From: Lysobacter sp. yr284
GTDB taxonomy: Bacteria; Pseudomonadota; Gammaproteobacteria; Xanthomonadales; Xanthomonadaceae
Direction: 5' to 3'
Assembly (NCBI RefSeq): GCF_900107375.1
Contig: NZ_FNPT01000011.1
Coordinates: forward strand, 62,001-126,000
Length of the DNA: 64,000 nucleotides
Positions 1-10,108 of the stretch are shown piece by piece (position 1 is the first letter of the stretch; every line of letters starts with the position of its first letter). Both the position numbers and the translations under genes were made by a program. The notes beneath the pieces were generated by a model that saw only the letters and a program-made list of their open reading frames with translations, searched no databases and was not told where the DNA came from.

Positions 1-1753
<1,753 letters not shown>

Positions 1754-2037
1754 GGGGGCTCCGTGCGAGATGCCGTGGCTGCGTGGGGACGACGCGAGGG
1801 GGTGGAACGCGAGACCGAAGAGGATAGCGGACGAGCGCCGCATCCGGCCTCGCCCGACCTGCCCTCAGTGTGCCGCAGCGCAACATGCCACGCAGCGCCG
1901 CGCTCTTAGACGATGGTCGTAAGCCGCGCAGACAGGCGTCTTTTTTCGACCAATGGCGAATGGTGGCGTCGCGGCCGCGGCGCGCAGGCTGGCCGCGGCC
2001 GCTCGTTCCGGGCGGCATTCCTCGGGAGGGAATCGCG

Positions 2038-3471
2038 ATGTTGTCTAGCCTGCTCACACGCGGCGCGGGGGCGCACGCCGGAAACCATGCCGGACGCGGC
2101 CGCTCGCTGCTGGCAGCCTGCGTGCTGCTGGCGCTGTTGGCGCCCGGCCACGTCCTGGCCCAGACCGCCAGGGAGAAAGCGCTCGAAGCGCGGGTGGCCG
2201 AACTGGAACGCATGGTCCAGCAACTGGCCTCGCAGCAACAGCAAGTGCAGACCCAGGTCACCGAGGTCAAGGCCGCGCAGGCCGCGTCGCCCGCGCCCGC
2301 GCTGGCGGCGACGGCGGCGCCCGCGGCCAAGAATCCGATCCAGTCGACCACGATCAGCCCTTCGGCCAACCCGGGCACGCGCTTCAGCTACGGCGGCTTC
2401 ATCAAGCTCGACGCCTCGGTCACCTCGACCGACGCCGGCGATATCGCCGACGGTTCGGTCGGACGCCTGTTCTACGTGCCCAAGGCGATCCCTGTGGGCG
2501 GCAAGGCCACCCGCGAAGGCGGCAGCGATACCGACATGGGCGCGAACTTCTCGCGCTTCTGGTTCGCCGCCGACACCGACCTGGACAGCGGCGACAAGCT
2601 CAAGGGCTATCTGGAATTCGACCTGTTCGGCGGCGGCTCGACCGCCTTCACCGGCAACGAAGTCGCCACCAACACCTACGCGCTGACCCTGCGCCACGCC
2701 TACGTGACCTGGAACAAGTGGCTGGCCGGCCAGACCTGGTCGAACTTCCAGGACGCCAACGCGCTGCCGGACACGGTCGACTTCCTCGGCCCGACCGAAG
2801 GCACGGTGTTCGTGCGCCAGGCGCAGTTGCGCTACACCAGCGGGCCGTGGTCGTTCTCGGTGGAGAACCCCGAGACCGTGTACACGCCCTACCGCGGCAA
2901 CATGGCCCAGGTCGCCGGCGACGACGGCGCGGTGCCCGACGTGACCGCGCGCTACACCGCCAAGGGCGACTGGGGCCACTTCAGCGTCGGCGCGCTGGCG
3001 CGGCAGCTCAAGTACCAGTCCGGCCGGATCAACGACAGCGCCACCGGCTACGGCCTGAGCGTGTCGGGCAAGTGGAACGTCGGCGCCAGCGACGACCTGC
3101 GCTACATGGTCACCGCCGGCAGCGGCATCGGCCGCTACGTCGGCCTGGCGCTCAACAACGACGCGGTGCTCGACGCCACTGGCGACCTGGAGAACATCGA
3201 CCTAGTCGCCGGCTTCGTCGGCTGGCGCCATGTGTTCAGCCCGAAGCTGCGCGGCAACCTGTTCTATTCGCGCGCGCAGTACGACAACCAGACCGCGCTG
3301 ACCGGATTGGGCATCACCAAGTCGGCGCAGTCCGCGCACGTCAACCTGATCTACACGCCGATCCCGAAGCTCGACATCGGCGCGGAGTACATCTGGGGCC
3401 AGCGCGAGATCGAGACCGGCGAGAAGGGCGAGCTCAATCGCTTGCAGACGCACGTGAAGTACAGCTTCTGA
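2038..3471 (+). CDS. DcaP-family trimeric outer-membrane porin
   Basis: 477-residue outer-membrane beta-barrel protein. I start it at the ATG behind a GGGAGGG ribosome site; an earlier in-frame ATG at 1870 would add 56 residues of non-signal sequence. Residues 1-42 form a long signal peptide ending GHVLAQ, about 43-80 are a heptad-rich Gln/Glu coiled coil (REKALEARVAELERM), then a Pro/Ala linker, then a barrel opening with RFSYGGFIKLDAS and ending in aromatic HVKYSF, the typical outer-membrane C-terminal signal. Coiled coil plus barrel is the architecture of DcaP, which in Acinetobacter passes negatively charged compounds such as dicarboxylates. Followed by a REP-like palindrome and the MHS transporter, so the two may form an outer/inner membrane uptake pair; substrate is not shown by sequence. 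Confidence 0.85.
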   Translation: MLSSLLTRGAGAHAGNHAGRGRSLLAACVLLALLAPGHVLAQTAREKALEARVAELERMVQQLASQQQQVQTQVTEVKAAQAASPAPALAATAAPAAKNPIQSTTISPSANPGTRFSYGGFIKLDASVTSTDAGDIADGSVGRLFYVPKAIPVGGKATREGGSDTDMGANFSRFWFAADTDLDSGDKLKGYLEFDLFGGGSTAFTGNEVATNTYALTLRHAYVTWNKWLAGQTWSNFQDANALPDTVDFLGPTEGTVFVRQAQLRYTSGPWSFSVENPETVYTPYRGNMAQVAGDDGAVPDVTARYTAKGDWGHFSVGALARQLKYQSGRINDSATGYGLSVSGKWNVGASDDLRYMVTAGSGIGRYVGLALNNDAVLDATGDLENIDLVAGFVGWRHVFSPKLRGNLFYSRAQYDNQTALTGLGITKSAQSAHVNLIYTPIPKLDIGAEYIWGQREIETGEKGELNRLQTHVKYSF

Positions 3472-3511
3472 TCGAAGCGACGCCGGGGCGGCGACCGCAT
3501 CGTCCCGGAAT

Positions 3512-3598
3512 CGTCATCCCCGCGAAGGCGGGGATCCAGGAACCTCAAGCGCTCTCGCACGAAACGCCCTGGATCCCCGCGTTCGCGGGGACGACGGG
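3512..3598. repeat. REP-like palindromic element, family A
   Basis: Two inverted arms, each itself a hairpin: GTCATCCCCGCGAAGG with its complement continuing to GGGGATCCAGG, a spacer of about 25 bases, then CCTGGATCCCCGC on to GCGGGGACGACGGG. The same family recurs near 5471, 42762 and 46150-46537. It lies between the porin and the MHS transporter, where a stable hairpin could protect or attenuate the upstream transcript. Confidence 0.85.
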
Positions 3599-3703
3599 AT
3601 GAAGGATTCGACGCGGCCGGCACGACACCGCGCGGCAAGACGAAAAGAAAAACGCCCCGGCGGGCTCCGGCCCGCTTCCATCCACTGTTCGGGGGAACAG
3701 CCC

Positions 3704-5368
3704 ATGTCCAGCACCACCGCCAGTTCCGCCTCGCCCTCGGCGCCGCTGACCAAGGACCACCGCAAGGTGATCTTCGCCTCCAGCCTCGGCACCGTGTTCG
3801 AGTGGTACGACTTCTATCTGTACGGCTCGCTCGCCGTGATCATCGGCAAGCAGTTCTTCGGCGGCCTCAACGAGACCAGCCAGTTCATCTTCGCCCTGCT
3901 CGCCTTCGCCGCCGGCTTCGCGGTGCGGCCGTTCGGCGCGCTGGTGTTCGGCCGCCTGGGCGACATGATCGGGCGCAAGTACACCTTCCTGGTCACCATC
4001 GTGCTGATGGGCCTGTCGACGTTCCTGGTCGGCATCCTGCCCAGCTACGCCACGCTCGGCATCCTCGCGCCGATCATCCTGATCGTGCTGCGCCTGCTGC
4101 AGGGCCTGGCCCTGGGCGGCGAGTACGGCGGCGCGGCCACGTATGTGGCCGAGCACGCGCCCAACGGCAAGCGCGGCCTGTACACCAGCTTCATCCAGAC
4201 CACCGCGACCATCGGCCTGTTCCTGTCGCTGCTGGTGATCTGGGGCTGCCGCAACTACCTGGGCAAGGAAGAATTCGAGTCCTGGGGCTGGCGCATTCCG
4301 TTCTGGGTGTCGGTGATCCTGCTCGGCGTGTCGGTGTGGATCCGCATGCAGCTGGCCGAATCGCCGCTGTTCCAGCAGATGAAGGCCGAGGGCAAGACCT
4401 CCAAGGCGCCGATCACCGAGAGCTTCTTCTCCAAGAACGGCAAGATCGCGTTGCTGGCCCTGCTCGGCGCGACCGCGGGCCAGGCGGTGGTGTGGTACGG
4501 CGGCCAGTTCTATTCGCTGTTCTTCCTGACCAAGACGCTCGGCATGGACCCCAACCAGGCCGACATCTTCATCGCCATCGCGCTGGCCCTGGCCACCGGC
4601 GGCTTCGTGTTCTTCGGCTGGCTGTCGGACAAGATCGGACGCAAGGTGATCGTGCTCGGCGGCTGCCTGCTCGCGGTGGTCACCTACTTCCCGGTGTTCA
4701 AGGCGATCACCCACAACGTCAACCCGGCGCTGGAAGCCGCGGTCGCCGCTTCGCCGGTCACCGTCACCGCCGATCCGGCGCGCTGCGCGTTCCAGTTCGA
4801 TCCGGTCGGCAAGGCCACGTTCAAGCAGTCCTGCGACGTGATCAAGTCGGCGCTGGCGAAGAAGGGCATTCCCTACCAGAACGCGCCCGGCCCGGCCGGC
4901 AGCGTGGCCACGGTGAGCATCGGCGGCACCGCGCTGAGCAGCTTCGAAGGCGAAGCGCTGGACAGCGCCGCGTTCAAGGCCCAGTCGGATGCGTTCGGCA
5001 AGCAGTTGACCGACGCCCTGGCCAAGGCCGGCTACCCGGCCAAGGCCGATCCGGCGCAGATCAACAAGCCGGCGGTGATCGCGCTGCTGACCTTCCTGGT
5101 GCTGCTGGTGACCATGGTCTACGGCCCGATCGCCGCATGGCTGGTGGAACTGTTCCCGACCCGCATCCGCTACACCTCGATGTCGCTGCCGTACCACATC
5201 GGCAACGGCTGGTTCGGCGGCTTCCTGCCGTTCACCGCGTTCGCGATCGTGGCGGCCACCGGCAACATCTACAGTGGCCTGTGGTACCCGGTGATCGTGG
5301 CGGCGCTGACGGTGGTGATCGGCGCGCTGTTCCTGCCGGAAACGAAGGATCGCGATATCACCGAGTGA
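3704..5368 (+). CDS. MHS-family MFS metabolite:H+ symporter
   Basis: 554-residue inner-membrane transporter of the metabolite:H+ symporter branch of the major facilitator superfamily (relatives ProP, KgtP, ShiA). Diagnostic segments: GTVFEWYDFYLYG in TM1 (about 29-41), the loop 2-3 motif GRLGDMIGRK (83-92), RLLQGLALGGEYGGA (130-144), the repeat GWLSDKIGRK (305-314) and TRIRYTSMSLPYHIGNG (486-502). The ATG follows a GGGGGAA ribosome site at 3691. Unusual is about 120 residues (335-455) between TM9 and TM10, predicted periplasmic, with two cysteines (361 and 377) that could pair. Substrate unknown; with acs and a DcaP porin adjacent, a carboxylate is a reasonable guess. A strong terminator follows. 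Confidence 0.9.
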   Translation: MSSTTASSASPSAPLTKDHRKVIFASSLGTVFEWYDFYLYGSLAVIIGKQFFGGLNETSQFIFALLAFAAGFAVRPFGALVFGRLGDMIGRKYTFLVTIVLMGLSTFLVGILPSYATLGILAPIILIVLRLLQGLALGGEYGGAATYVAEHAPNGKRGLYTSFIQTTATIGLFLSLLVIWGCRNYLGKEEFESWGWRIPFWVSVILLGVSVWIRMQLAESPLFQQMKAEGKTSKAPITESFFSKNGKIALLALLGATAGQAVVWYGGQFYSLFFLTKTLGMDPNQADIFIAIALALATGGFVFFGWLSDKIGRKVIVLGGCLLAVVTYFPVFKAITHNVNPALEAAVAASPVTVTADPARCAFQFDPVGKATFKQSCDVIKSALAKKGIPYQNAPGPAGSVATVSIGGTALSSFEGEALDSAAFKAQSDAFGKQLTDALAKAGYPAKADPAQINKPAVIALLTFLVLLVTMVYGPIAAWLVELFPTRIRYTSMSLPYHIGNGWFGGFLPFTAFAIVAATGNIYSGLWYPVIVAALTVVIGALFLPETKDRDITE

Positions 5369-5387
5369 TCGGGCGTCGCTTCGCACG

Positions 5388-5420
5388 ACTGCGCCGGCCT
5401 TCGGGCCGGCGCAGTTTTTT
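5388..5420 (+). terminator. Rho-independent terminator of the MHS transporter gene
   Basis: Hairpin with stem ACTGCGCCGGC paired to GCCGGCGCAGT, short loop CTTCGG, followed directly by six T residues, 20 bases past the stop codon. It is followed by GGGAATCGGGAATCGGGAA, an intergenic motif seen again near 42708. Confidence 0.92.
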
Positions 5421-5470
5421 GGGGAATCGGGAATCGGGAAGGCTACGAGCCGCTGCGCCTGCTACATGCC

Positions 5471-5555
5471 GTCGTCCCCGCGAAGGCGGGGATCCAGGGC
5501 TTCATCGCGACATATCTGTGGAGTCTCTGGATCCCCGCCTTCGCGGGGACGACGA
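5471..5555. repeat. REP-like palindromic element, family A
   Basis: Inverted pair of the GTCGTCCCCGCGAAGG type; arms end GGGGATCCAGG and begin CTGGATCCCCGC, with about 30 bases between. Same family as 3512-3598. It sits just upstream of the UDG-like gene. Confidence 0.85.
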
Positions 5556-5618
5556 CAACGCGCAGGCACCGCTGCTTGTCGCCGTTCCAGGGCCCAAGTC
5601 CGAACTACCATAAAGCCC

Positions 5619-6197
5619 ATGCCCTCCCTCCCCGCCCTGCTGCGCGAGGTCCGCGCCTGCACCCTGTGCGCCGCGCACCTGCCGCACGGCGTGCGGCCGG
5701 TGCTGCAGGCCAGCGCCACCGCGCGGCTGCTGATCGCGGGGCAGGCGCCGGGGCGCAAGGTGCACGAATCCGGCATTCCGTTCGACGACGCCAGCGGCGA
5801 GCGCTTGCGCGCCTGGCTCGGGCTGGACCGCGACACCTTCTACGACGCCGCGCGCGTGGCGATCGTGCCGATGGGGTTCTGCTATCCCGGCAAAGGCAAG
5901 TCCGGCGATCTGCCGCCGCGGCCGGAATGCGCGCCGGCGTGGCTGCCGCAGCTGCTGCCGCAGCTGCATGGCGTGCGCCTGACCCTCGCGGTCGGCCAGT
6001 ACGCGCAGGCCTGGCATCTGCCGGGTGCGGCCTCGCTGACCGAGGCGGTGCTGGATTGGCGCGCGCAGTGGCCGCGGTTGGTCGCGCTGCCGCATCCGAG
6101 CCCGCGCAACAACCTGTGGCTCAAGCGCAATCCATGGTTCGAACGCGAGCTGGTGCCGGCGCTACGCGACCGCGTCGCGCAGGCGCTGGCCGGGTGA
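5619..6197 (+). CDS. Uracil-DNA glycosylase superfamily protein, family-4-like
   Basis: 192-residue member of the UDG superfamily, DNA repair enzymes that excise uracil. Motif 1 region reads GQAPGRKVHESGIPFDDASG (41-60) and motif 2 region HPSPRN (159-164). Four cysteines, C14-x2-C17 and C88-x15-C104, match the spacing of the iron-sulfur ligands of family 4 (UDGa) enzymes, which I take as evidence for a bound [4Fe-4S] cluster. The start ATG at 5619 is chosen because the Cys motif normally lies within the first 20 residues; the longer open frame upstream runs into the REP element. Activity itself is not demonstrated; some relatives are uncharacterised. It converges on the TRIC gene with one base between stop codons. 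Confidence 0.75.
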   Translation: MPSLPALLREVRACTLCAAHLPHGVRPVLQASATARLLIAGQAPGRKVHESGIPFDDASGERLRAWLGLDRDTFYDAARVAIVPMGFCYPGKGKSGDLPPRPECAPAWLPQLLPQLHGVRLTLAVGQYAQAWHLPGAASLTEAVLDWRAQWPRLVALPHPSPRNNLWLKRNPWFERELVPALRDRVAQALAG

Positions 6198-6198
6198 G

Positions 6199-6804
6199 TC
6201 ACTGGTAGACGAACTTCGGCATTTCCCATTCGTAGCGGATCGCCATCAGGCGCACGGCGAATCCGCCGCCGAGGCAGGCCAGCACCGCGACGTTCTCGGC
6301 CACGCCCCAGCGCAGCAACGCCAGATAGGCCACGCCGGTCAGCAGCGAAATCACCGCATACAGTTCGCGCTGGAACACCAGCGGGATCTCGTTGCACAGC
6401 ACGTCGCGCAGCACCCCGCCGAACGCGCCGGTGAGCATGCCGGCGACGACCACGATCGCCGGCTGGTGGCCGCCTTCGCGCGCCACCGCGCAGCCGATCA
6501 GGGTGAAGGCGATCAGGCCCAGCGCGTCCAGCCACAGGAAGGTGCGGCGCAGGTAGTGCAGCTTCTTGGCCAGGAAGGTCGCCGCGAACGCGGCGCCGAC
6601 GGTGTAGCCCAGGTATTCGGGATGGCGGACCCAGCCCAGCGGATAGTGGCCGAGCACGATGTCGCGCAGCGAGCCGCCGCCGAGCGCGGTGACGCAGGCG
6701 ATGATGACCACGCCGAACAGGTCCATGCGCCGGCGCCCGGCGGCGAGCGCGCCGGTCATGGCTTCGGCGCTGATGGCGATGAGGTAGATGATCTGCAGCA
6801 ACAC
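6199..6804 (-). CDS. TRIC-type cation channel family membrane protein (UPF0126)
   Basis: 201-residue inner-membrane protein related to E. coli YadS/YicG and to trimeric intracellular cation channels. I place the start at GTG 6804 (second residue Leu: VLLQIIYLIAISAEAMTGAL); no ATG is available further up. Duplicated family segments are visible: ALGGGSLRDIVLGHYPLGW in the first half and GMLTGAFGGVLRDVLCNEIP in the second, with about seven membrane segments. A tandem glycine riboswitch lies 170 bases upstream on the same strand, so expression is expected to respond to glycine; this hints at a role in glycine or charge balance across the membrane. The transported species is not known from sequence. 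Confidence 0.88.
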   Translation of the reverse strand: MLLQIIYLIAISAEAMTGALAAGRRRMDLFGVVIIACVTALGGGSLRDIVLGHYPLGWVRHPEYLGYTVGAAFAATFLAKKLHYLRRTFLWLDALGLIAFTLIGCAVAREGGHQPAIVVVAGMLTGAFGGVLRDVLCNEIPLVFQRELYAVISLLTGVAYLALLRWGVAENVAVLACLGGGFAVRLMAIRYEWEMPKFVYQ

Positions 6805-6904
6805 GGGCGGGTCTCCGGCGAAGGTCGGGAAACCGCGGCGGCGGCGGAGACGGATGCGCGCGCAGGGCGCCGCGTCGCGGGGCGGACGCAGGCGGACGGC
6901 GGGA

Positions 6905-6930
6905 CTGCGCGCGCGCGAAGGCGCGCGCAG
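6905..6930 (-). promoter_or_regulatory. Leader hairpin between riboswitch and TRIC gene
   Basis: Near-perfect GC hairpin, CTGCGCGCGC paired with GCGCGCGCAG around a short loop, within the 170-base leader between the glycine aptamers and the GTG start. There is no T-run after it on the minus strand, so it is not a classic terminator; it could be part of the expression platform or act with Rho. Function inferred only. Confidence 0.35.
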
Positions 6931-6975
6931 CGATGCGCATCGGTTTCCGCAGCCTCGGCCGCGGCGCCGCTCCCG

Positions 6976-7172
6976 CTGTCCTTTTACCTGAGAGTTTGCG
7001 CGGCGCCGGCATGGCCGGGCCGCTTGCCCCTTCGGTGGGCCGTCGTTGCGGCCTCTCTCCAGATCGGCGATGTCGTTGCAGTGTTCCGGTTCTAAAAACC
7101 GGGCCTGAGCGATTATGGGAGCCTGCGCCTTCGGCGGGCGGCGGCCATGGGCCGGCGCCTCTCTTCTGCGAA
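6976..7172 (-). ncRNA. Tandem glycine riboswitch (two aptamers)
   Basis: Read on the minus strand, both aptamers show the conserved glycine-aptamer segments. Aptamer 1 (about 7172-7081): GAAGAGAGGC, GCCGAAGGCGC, ATCGCTCAGGC, ACCGGAACA. A 20-base linker follows. Aptamer 2 (about 7060-6976): GGAGAGAGGCC, ACCGAAGGGGCAAG, AAACTCTCAGGTAAAAGGAC. The order GGAGAG / CCGAAGG-GCAA / CTCTCAGG-AAAAGGACAG is diagnostic. The first gene downstream on this strand is the TRIC-family channel, not a gcv operon. Whether the switch is ON or OFF with glycine is not clear because no obvious terminator is seen. Confidence 0.92.
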
Positions 7173-7343
7173 CGGGCGGCATGGTAACAGCGGCGCCGCG
7201 GACGCCGCGCGTCCGGATCGGTCCGTTGCGCGCGCGCCGGCTTCGCGATCGGCCCGCAGGCGCGGCGCGAGCCGCGACCCCGCGCCGACGACGCAGGCGG
7301 GACGTCCGCGGACCGCAGCGCGCGCCGCCGCCCCGGCCCCGCG

Positions 7344-8084
7344 CTACTCGGCGCGATCGCCCGCCAGCGCGTCGATCATCGACTGCTCCAGCGAACCCGC
7401 CGGATCGGCGCGGATCGCATCCAGTTCGCCCGCGTCCCACTGCCGCCGCAGGCGTCCTTCGACCAGCAACGCGGCGCGGGTGATGAAGCGCTCGGCCACG
7501 TCCAGCGAATGCGTGGCCAGCAACACCGCCACGCCGCGCTCGCGCGCCAGTCGCTGCAGGTGGCGCTTGAGCGCGTAGGCGCTGAGCGGGTCGAGGCCGT
7601 TGAGCGGTTCGTCCAGCACCAGCAGCGGCGGCTCGCCGAGCAGACCCAGCGCGATCGCCAGTTTCTGCCGCGTGCCCAGCGAGTACTGGCCGATGCGGCG
7701 CTCCAGCATCGGCTGCAGCGACAGCGTCGCGCACAGCGCCAGGGTCGGTTCGGGAATCGCGTCCAGGCCGCGCGCGCCGGCGAACAGGCGCAGGCATTCG
7801 CGGCCGCTCAGCAGCGGCGGCAGCCGCGCCGGATCGACCGCGAAGCCGAGCGCGCGCTTGGCCGCGAGCGGCTCGCGGGCGAGGTCGTGGCCGCCGATCA
7901 GCACCCGTCCCGCGCTCGGCCGCAACAGGCCGGCCAGGCAGTGCAGCAAGGTGGTCTTGCCCGAGCCGTTGGGGCCGATCAGGGCGGTGAAGTCGCCCGG
8001 CGCCAGGCTCAGGTCGATGCCGTGCAGCACCGCGTGTTCGTCGTAGCGGTGGTGCAGGCCTTGCAGTTGCAGGGCCGGGCTCAC
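7344..8084 (-). CDS. ABC transporter ATP-binding protein (ABC-2 exporter type)
   Basis: 246-residue ATPase of an export system. Walker A GPNGSGKT (37-44), signature region YSLGTRQKLAIALGLL (the SLGxRQ form seen in ABC-2 exporters rather than LSGGQ), Walker B LLVLDEPLNGLDP and the switch histidine in LLATHS are all present. Starts at GTG and overlaps the permease stop as GTGA, so the pair is translationally coupled with the permease gene first. Substrate unknown. The next 150 bases downstream, up to the riboswitch, hold no gene that I can support. Confidence 0.9.
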   Translation of the reverse strand: MSPALQLQGLHHRYDEHAVLHGIDLSLAPGDFTALIGPNGSGKTTLLHCLAGLLRPSAGRVLIGGHDLAREPLAAKRALGFAVDPARLPPLLSGRECLRLFAGARGLDAIPEPTLALCATLSLQPMLERRIGQYSLGTRQKLAIALGLLGEPPLLVLDEPLNGLDPLSAYALKRHLQRLARERGVAVLLATHSLDVAERFITRAALLVEGRLRRQWDAGELDAIRADPAGSLEQSMIDALAGDRAE

Positions 8085-9067
8085 GGCCGCCGCTCCGCGC
8101 GCAGGGCCGCCAGCGCCGGCGCGCACAGCAACGCGGCGGCGGCCAGCAACGCCGGCGCGGCGCGCCAGCCCAGGCCGAGCAGGCCCGCACCGGCCGCCGC
8201 CAGCGCGCAGGCGCAGGCGAAAGCGAAGGCCGGATAGCGCCAGGCCGCGCGGGCGAAGCCGCGGCGCGGCACCGGCAGCGCCGCCAGCGCGCGCGCGGCG
8301 GCGGCGCTCGCCGCGGCGCAGGCCTGCGCGAGCAGGCTGAACCAGGCCAGCGCGGTGGCGATCAGCAACACCCCGGCGCCGCTGGCCAGCGCGGTCGAGC
8401 CCGGCATCGCCATCAGCACCGCGCCGAGCATCCAGGCGTGGCCGCCGCGGCGCCAGCGCAGCAGCGCCTCGCGCCGCTGCCAGTCGCACAGGTGCGGCAG
8501 GCGCGCGTCGTCGAGCCAGCGCAGGCCGAACAGCGGCTCGCGCGCGCCTTCGCGCACCCGCTGGGCCGGCCGCCGGCGCTGGCGCAGCGCGGCCGCCAGG
8601 CCGAGCGCGACGCCAGGGACGAGACCGGCGGCGAGCACCGCGAACGCGGTGCGCAGGCGCGCGCCGTCGCCGCCGAGCGCGAGCAGCAACGCCGCCGTCG
8701 CCGACAGCGCCGCCGCGGCGCCGAGCGCGGCCAGCAGCACCAGGGTGCGGGTGACCCGCGCCGGCGCCACTGGCGCGGCCGCCCACCAGCCGTGGCGCAG
8801 GGTGTCGTCGAGCGCGCCCAGGCGCGCGCGGGCGCTGGCGTAGGCGCAGGCCAGCGCGAGCAGTACGAACGGCAGCGGCAACTGCGCGACCAGCCGCGGC
8901 ACGGCGGCCGACAGGGCGGCGGCTTCGCCGCCGAACGCGCGCAGCAGCGGGCCGGCCGCGGCGACCGCCGCCAGCATCGCCAGGCCGCCGCGCCAACGCC
9001 GCCAACCGCCGCCGCGCAGGGCGGCGAGGCGGGCTTCGCGCAGCCAAGGATGGAACAGGGGCGGCAT
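8081..9067 (-). CDS. ABC transporter permease-like membrane protein
   Basis: 328-residue very Ala/Leu-rich integral membrane protein starting MPPLFHPWLREARLAAL, with roughly eight hydrophobic stretches and a central polar loop (QRRRPAQRVREGAREP). No sharper family signature is recognised. Its assignment as the membrane partner rests on the GTGA overlap with the downstream ATPase and on topology. The open frame extends upstream to 9220 only because REP sequence lacks stops; those residues (WEGLQARR-like) are repeat translation, so the ATG at 9067 is preferred. Confidence 0.75.
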   Translation of the reverse strand: MPPLFHPWLREARLAALRGGGWRRWRGGLAMLAAVAAAGPLLRAFGGEAAALSAAVPRLVAQLPLPFVLLALACAYASARARLGALDDTLRHGWWAAAPVAPARVTRTLVLLAALGAAAALSATAALLLALGGDGARLRTAFAVLAAGLVPGVALGLAAALRQRRRPAQRVREGAREPLFGLRWLDDARLPHLCDWQRREALLRWRRGGHAWMLGAVLMAMPGSTALASGAGVLLIATALAWFSLLAQACAAASAAAARALAALPVPRRGFARAAWRYPAFAFACACALAAAGAGLLGLGWRAAPALLAAAALLCAPALAALRAERRP

Positions 9068-9134
9068 GCGGCGAGGGTAGCGCGGATGGGTGGGCGCGGC
9101 GGCGCTCGGGCGGGCGCGGCGACCGGAGCCGGAA

Positions 9135-9265
9135 GCGTCGGGCCTGAAGGCCCTCCCACACAGGCCCTTCCGAAACACAGGCCCTTCCAAAAAGGCTCCT
9201 ACGAAAAGGCCCTCCCACAACAGCCCAAGCCCGGGCTGCTGTGGGAGGGCCTTCAGGCCCGACGC
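9135..9265. repeat. REP-like palindromic pair, family B
   Basis: Inverted copies GCGTCGGGCCTGAAGGCCCT (left) and AGGGCCTTCAGGCCCGACGC (right), each flanked by CCCACA/TGTGGG, about 80 bases apart. The interval holds three degenerate partial copies of the CCTTCC/CCTCCC core. Same family near 19871, 29247 and 52919. It fills the region between the permease and nucleotidyltransferase genes. Confidence 0.85.
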
Positions 9266-9289
9266 TGTCCTGTCGGCCCCGGCGACGCC

Positions 9290-10108
9290 TCAGCGCTCGC
9301 CCGCCACGCAGCGCCGCTGCAGCGCGTCAACCAGCGCGACCTCGCGCGCCCACGCCTCGACCCCGGCCCAGGCCCGCTCCAGCGCCGCGACCAGCACCGC
9401 CTCGTCGCCGAGTTCGCCGCGCGCGACCAGCCGGTACAGCTCCACCGCGCCGTCCGGCCCCGGCAGGTCGGCGGCTTCGTCGAACATCGTGCCGGCGCTG
9501 GCATAGACATGGCGCTCGGCCAGGCCGACCAGGCAGGCCAGGTGCACGGCGAAGTCGCCGGCCAGCAGCGCCAGCGGCTTGCGCGCATAGCGGTTGCGCA
9601 GCTTGCCGACCAGTTCGTACAGCTCGCCGACGACGATCTCGGCCATGGCCCGCTCCACCGCCGCGTCGTCGGGGTGCGCGGCCAGCGAGCGCAGGGTCTC
9701 GAACAGCGCGCCGTGGTCCGGCGCGATCCACAGCGCGCGCGCATGCACGAACTGGCCGTGGCTGATCGGCCAGGTCTCCTCGACGTCGCGCGCGAACGCT
9801 TCCACCGCGCTGCGCGACATCAGGTTGACCTCGGCCTTGCCGCGGCCGTGCACCCACTCCAGCGATTCGTCGAAGTCGGCGCCGAACGCGGCGTCGTCGA
9901 GCACCGCCCACAGCTCCAGGTCGGAATACGGCCCGTCGCTGTCGCGCGCGGTGGAGCCGTACAGCGCCACCGCCAGCAGGCGTTCGCCGAAGCGCTGGCG
10001 CAGGCGTTCGAGGATGAGGGCGACGAGGTCGCGGCGTTGCTCGGAAGCGACCGATTGCGGTCCGGCGAACAGGGTGTCGAGTTCGCCCTGGGGCAGTGCG
10101 TAATCCAT
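9290..10108 (-). CDS. ANT(4')-like aminoglycoside nucleotidyltransferase
   Basis: 272-residue nucleotidyltransferase resembling kanamycin nucleotidyltransferase ANT(4'). From memory of that family, matching segments are YGSTARDSDGPYSDLELW (50-67; metal ligands D63 and E65), KAEVNLMSRS (91-100; E93), ETWPISHGQF (111-120) and VVGELYELVGKLRN (159-172; E162 aligns with the catalytic base region). Length equals the family's 250-275. ANT(4') enzymes add AMP to the 4' hydroxyl of kanamycin, tobramycin and amikacin. The gene is not in a mobile context and has the host's base composition, so it looks intrinsic; true substrate could be different. Start ATG at 10108 gives MDYALPQGEL; nothing upstream is conserved. 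Confidence 0.82.
   Translation of the reverse strand: MDYALPQGELDTLFAGPQSVASEQRRDLVALILERLRQRFGERLLAVALYGSTARDSDGPYSDLELWAVLDDAAFGADFDESLEWVHGRGKAEVNLMSRSAVEAFARDVEETWPISHGQFVHARALWIAPDHGALFETLRSLAAHPDDAAVERAMAEIVVGELYELVGKLRNRYARKPLALLAGDFAVHLACLVGLAERHVYASAGTMFDEAADLPGPDGAVELYRLVARGELGDEAVLVAALERAWAGVEAWAREVALVDALQRRCVAGER

Noticed and set aside
9136-9270. Frames beginning WEGLQARR or similar near 9220, 19897, 19918 and 29248
   Set aside because: These are translations of REP family B, repeated at each copy; not genes.
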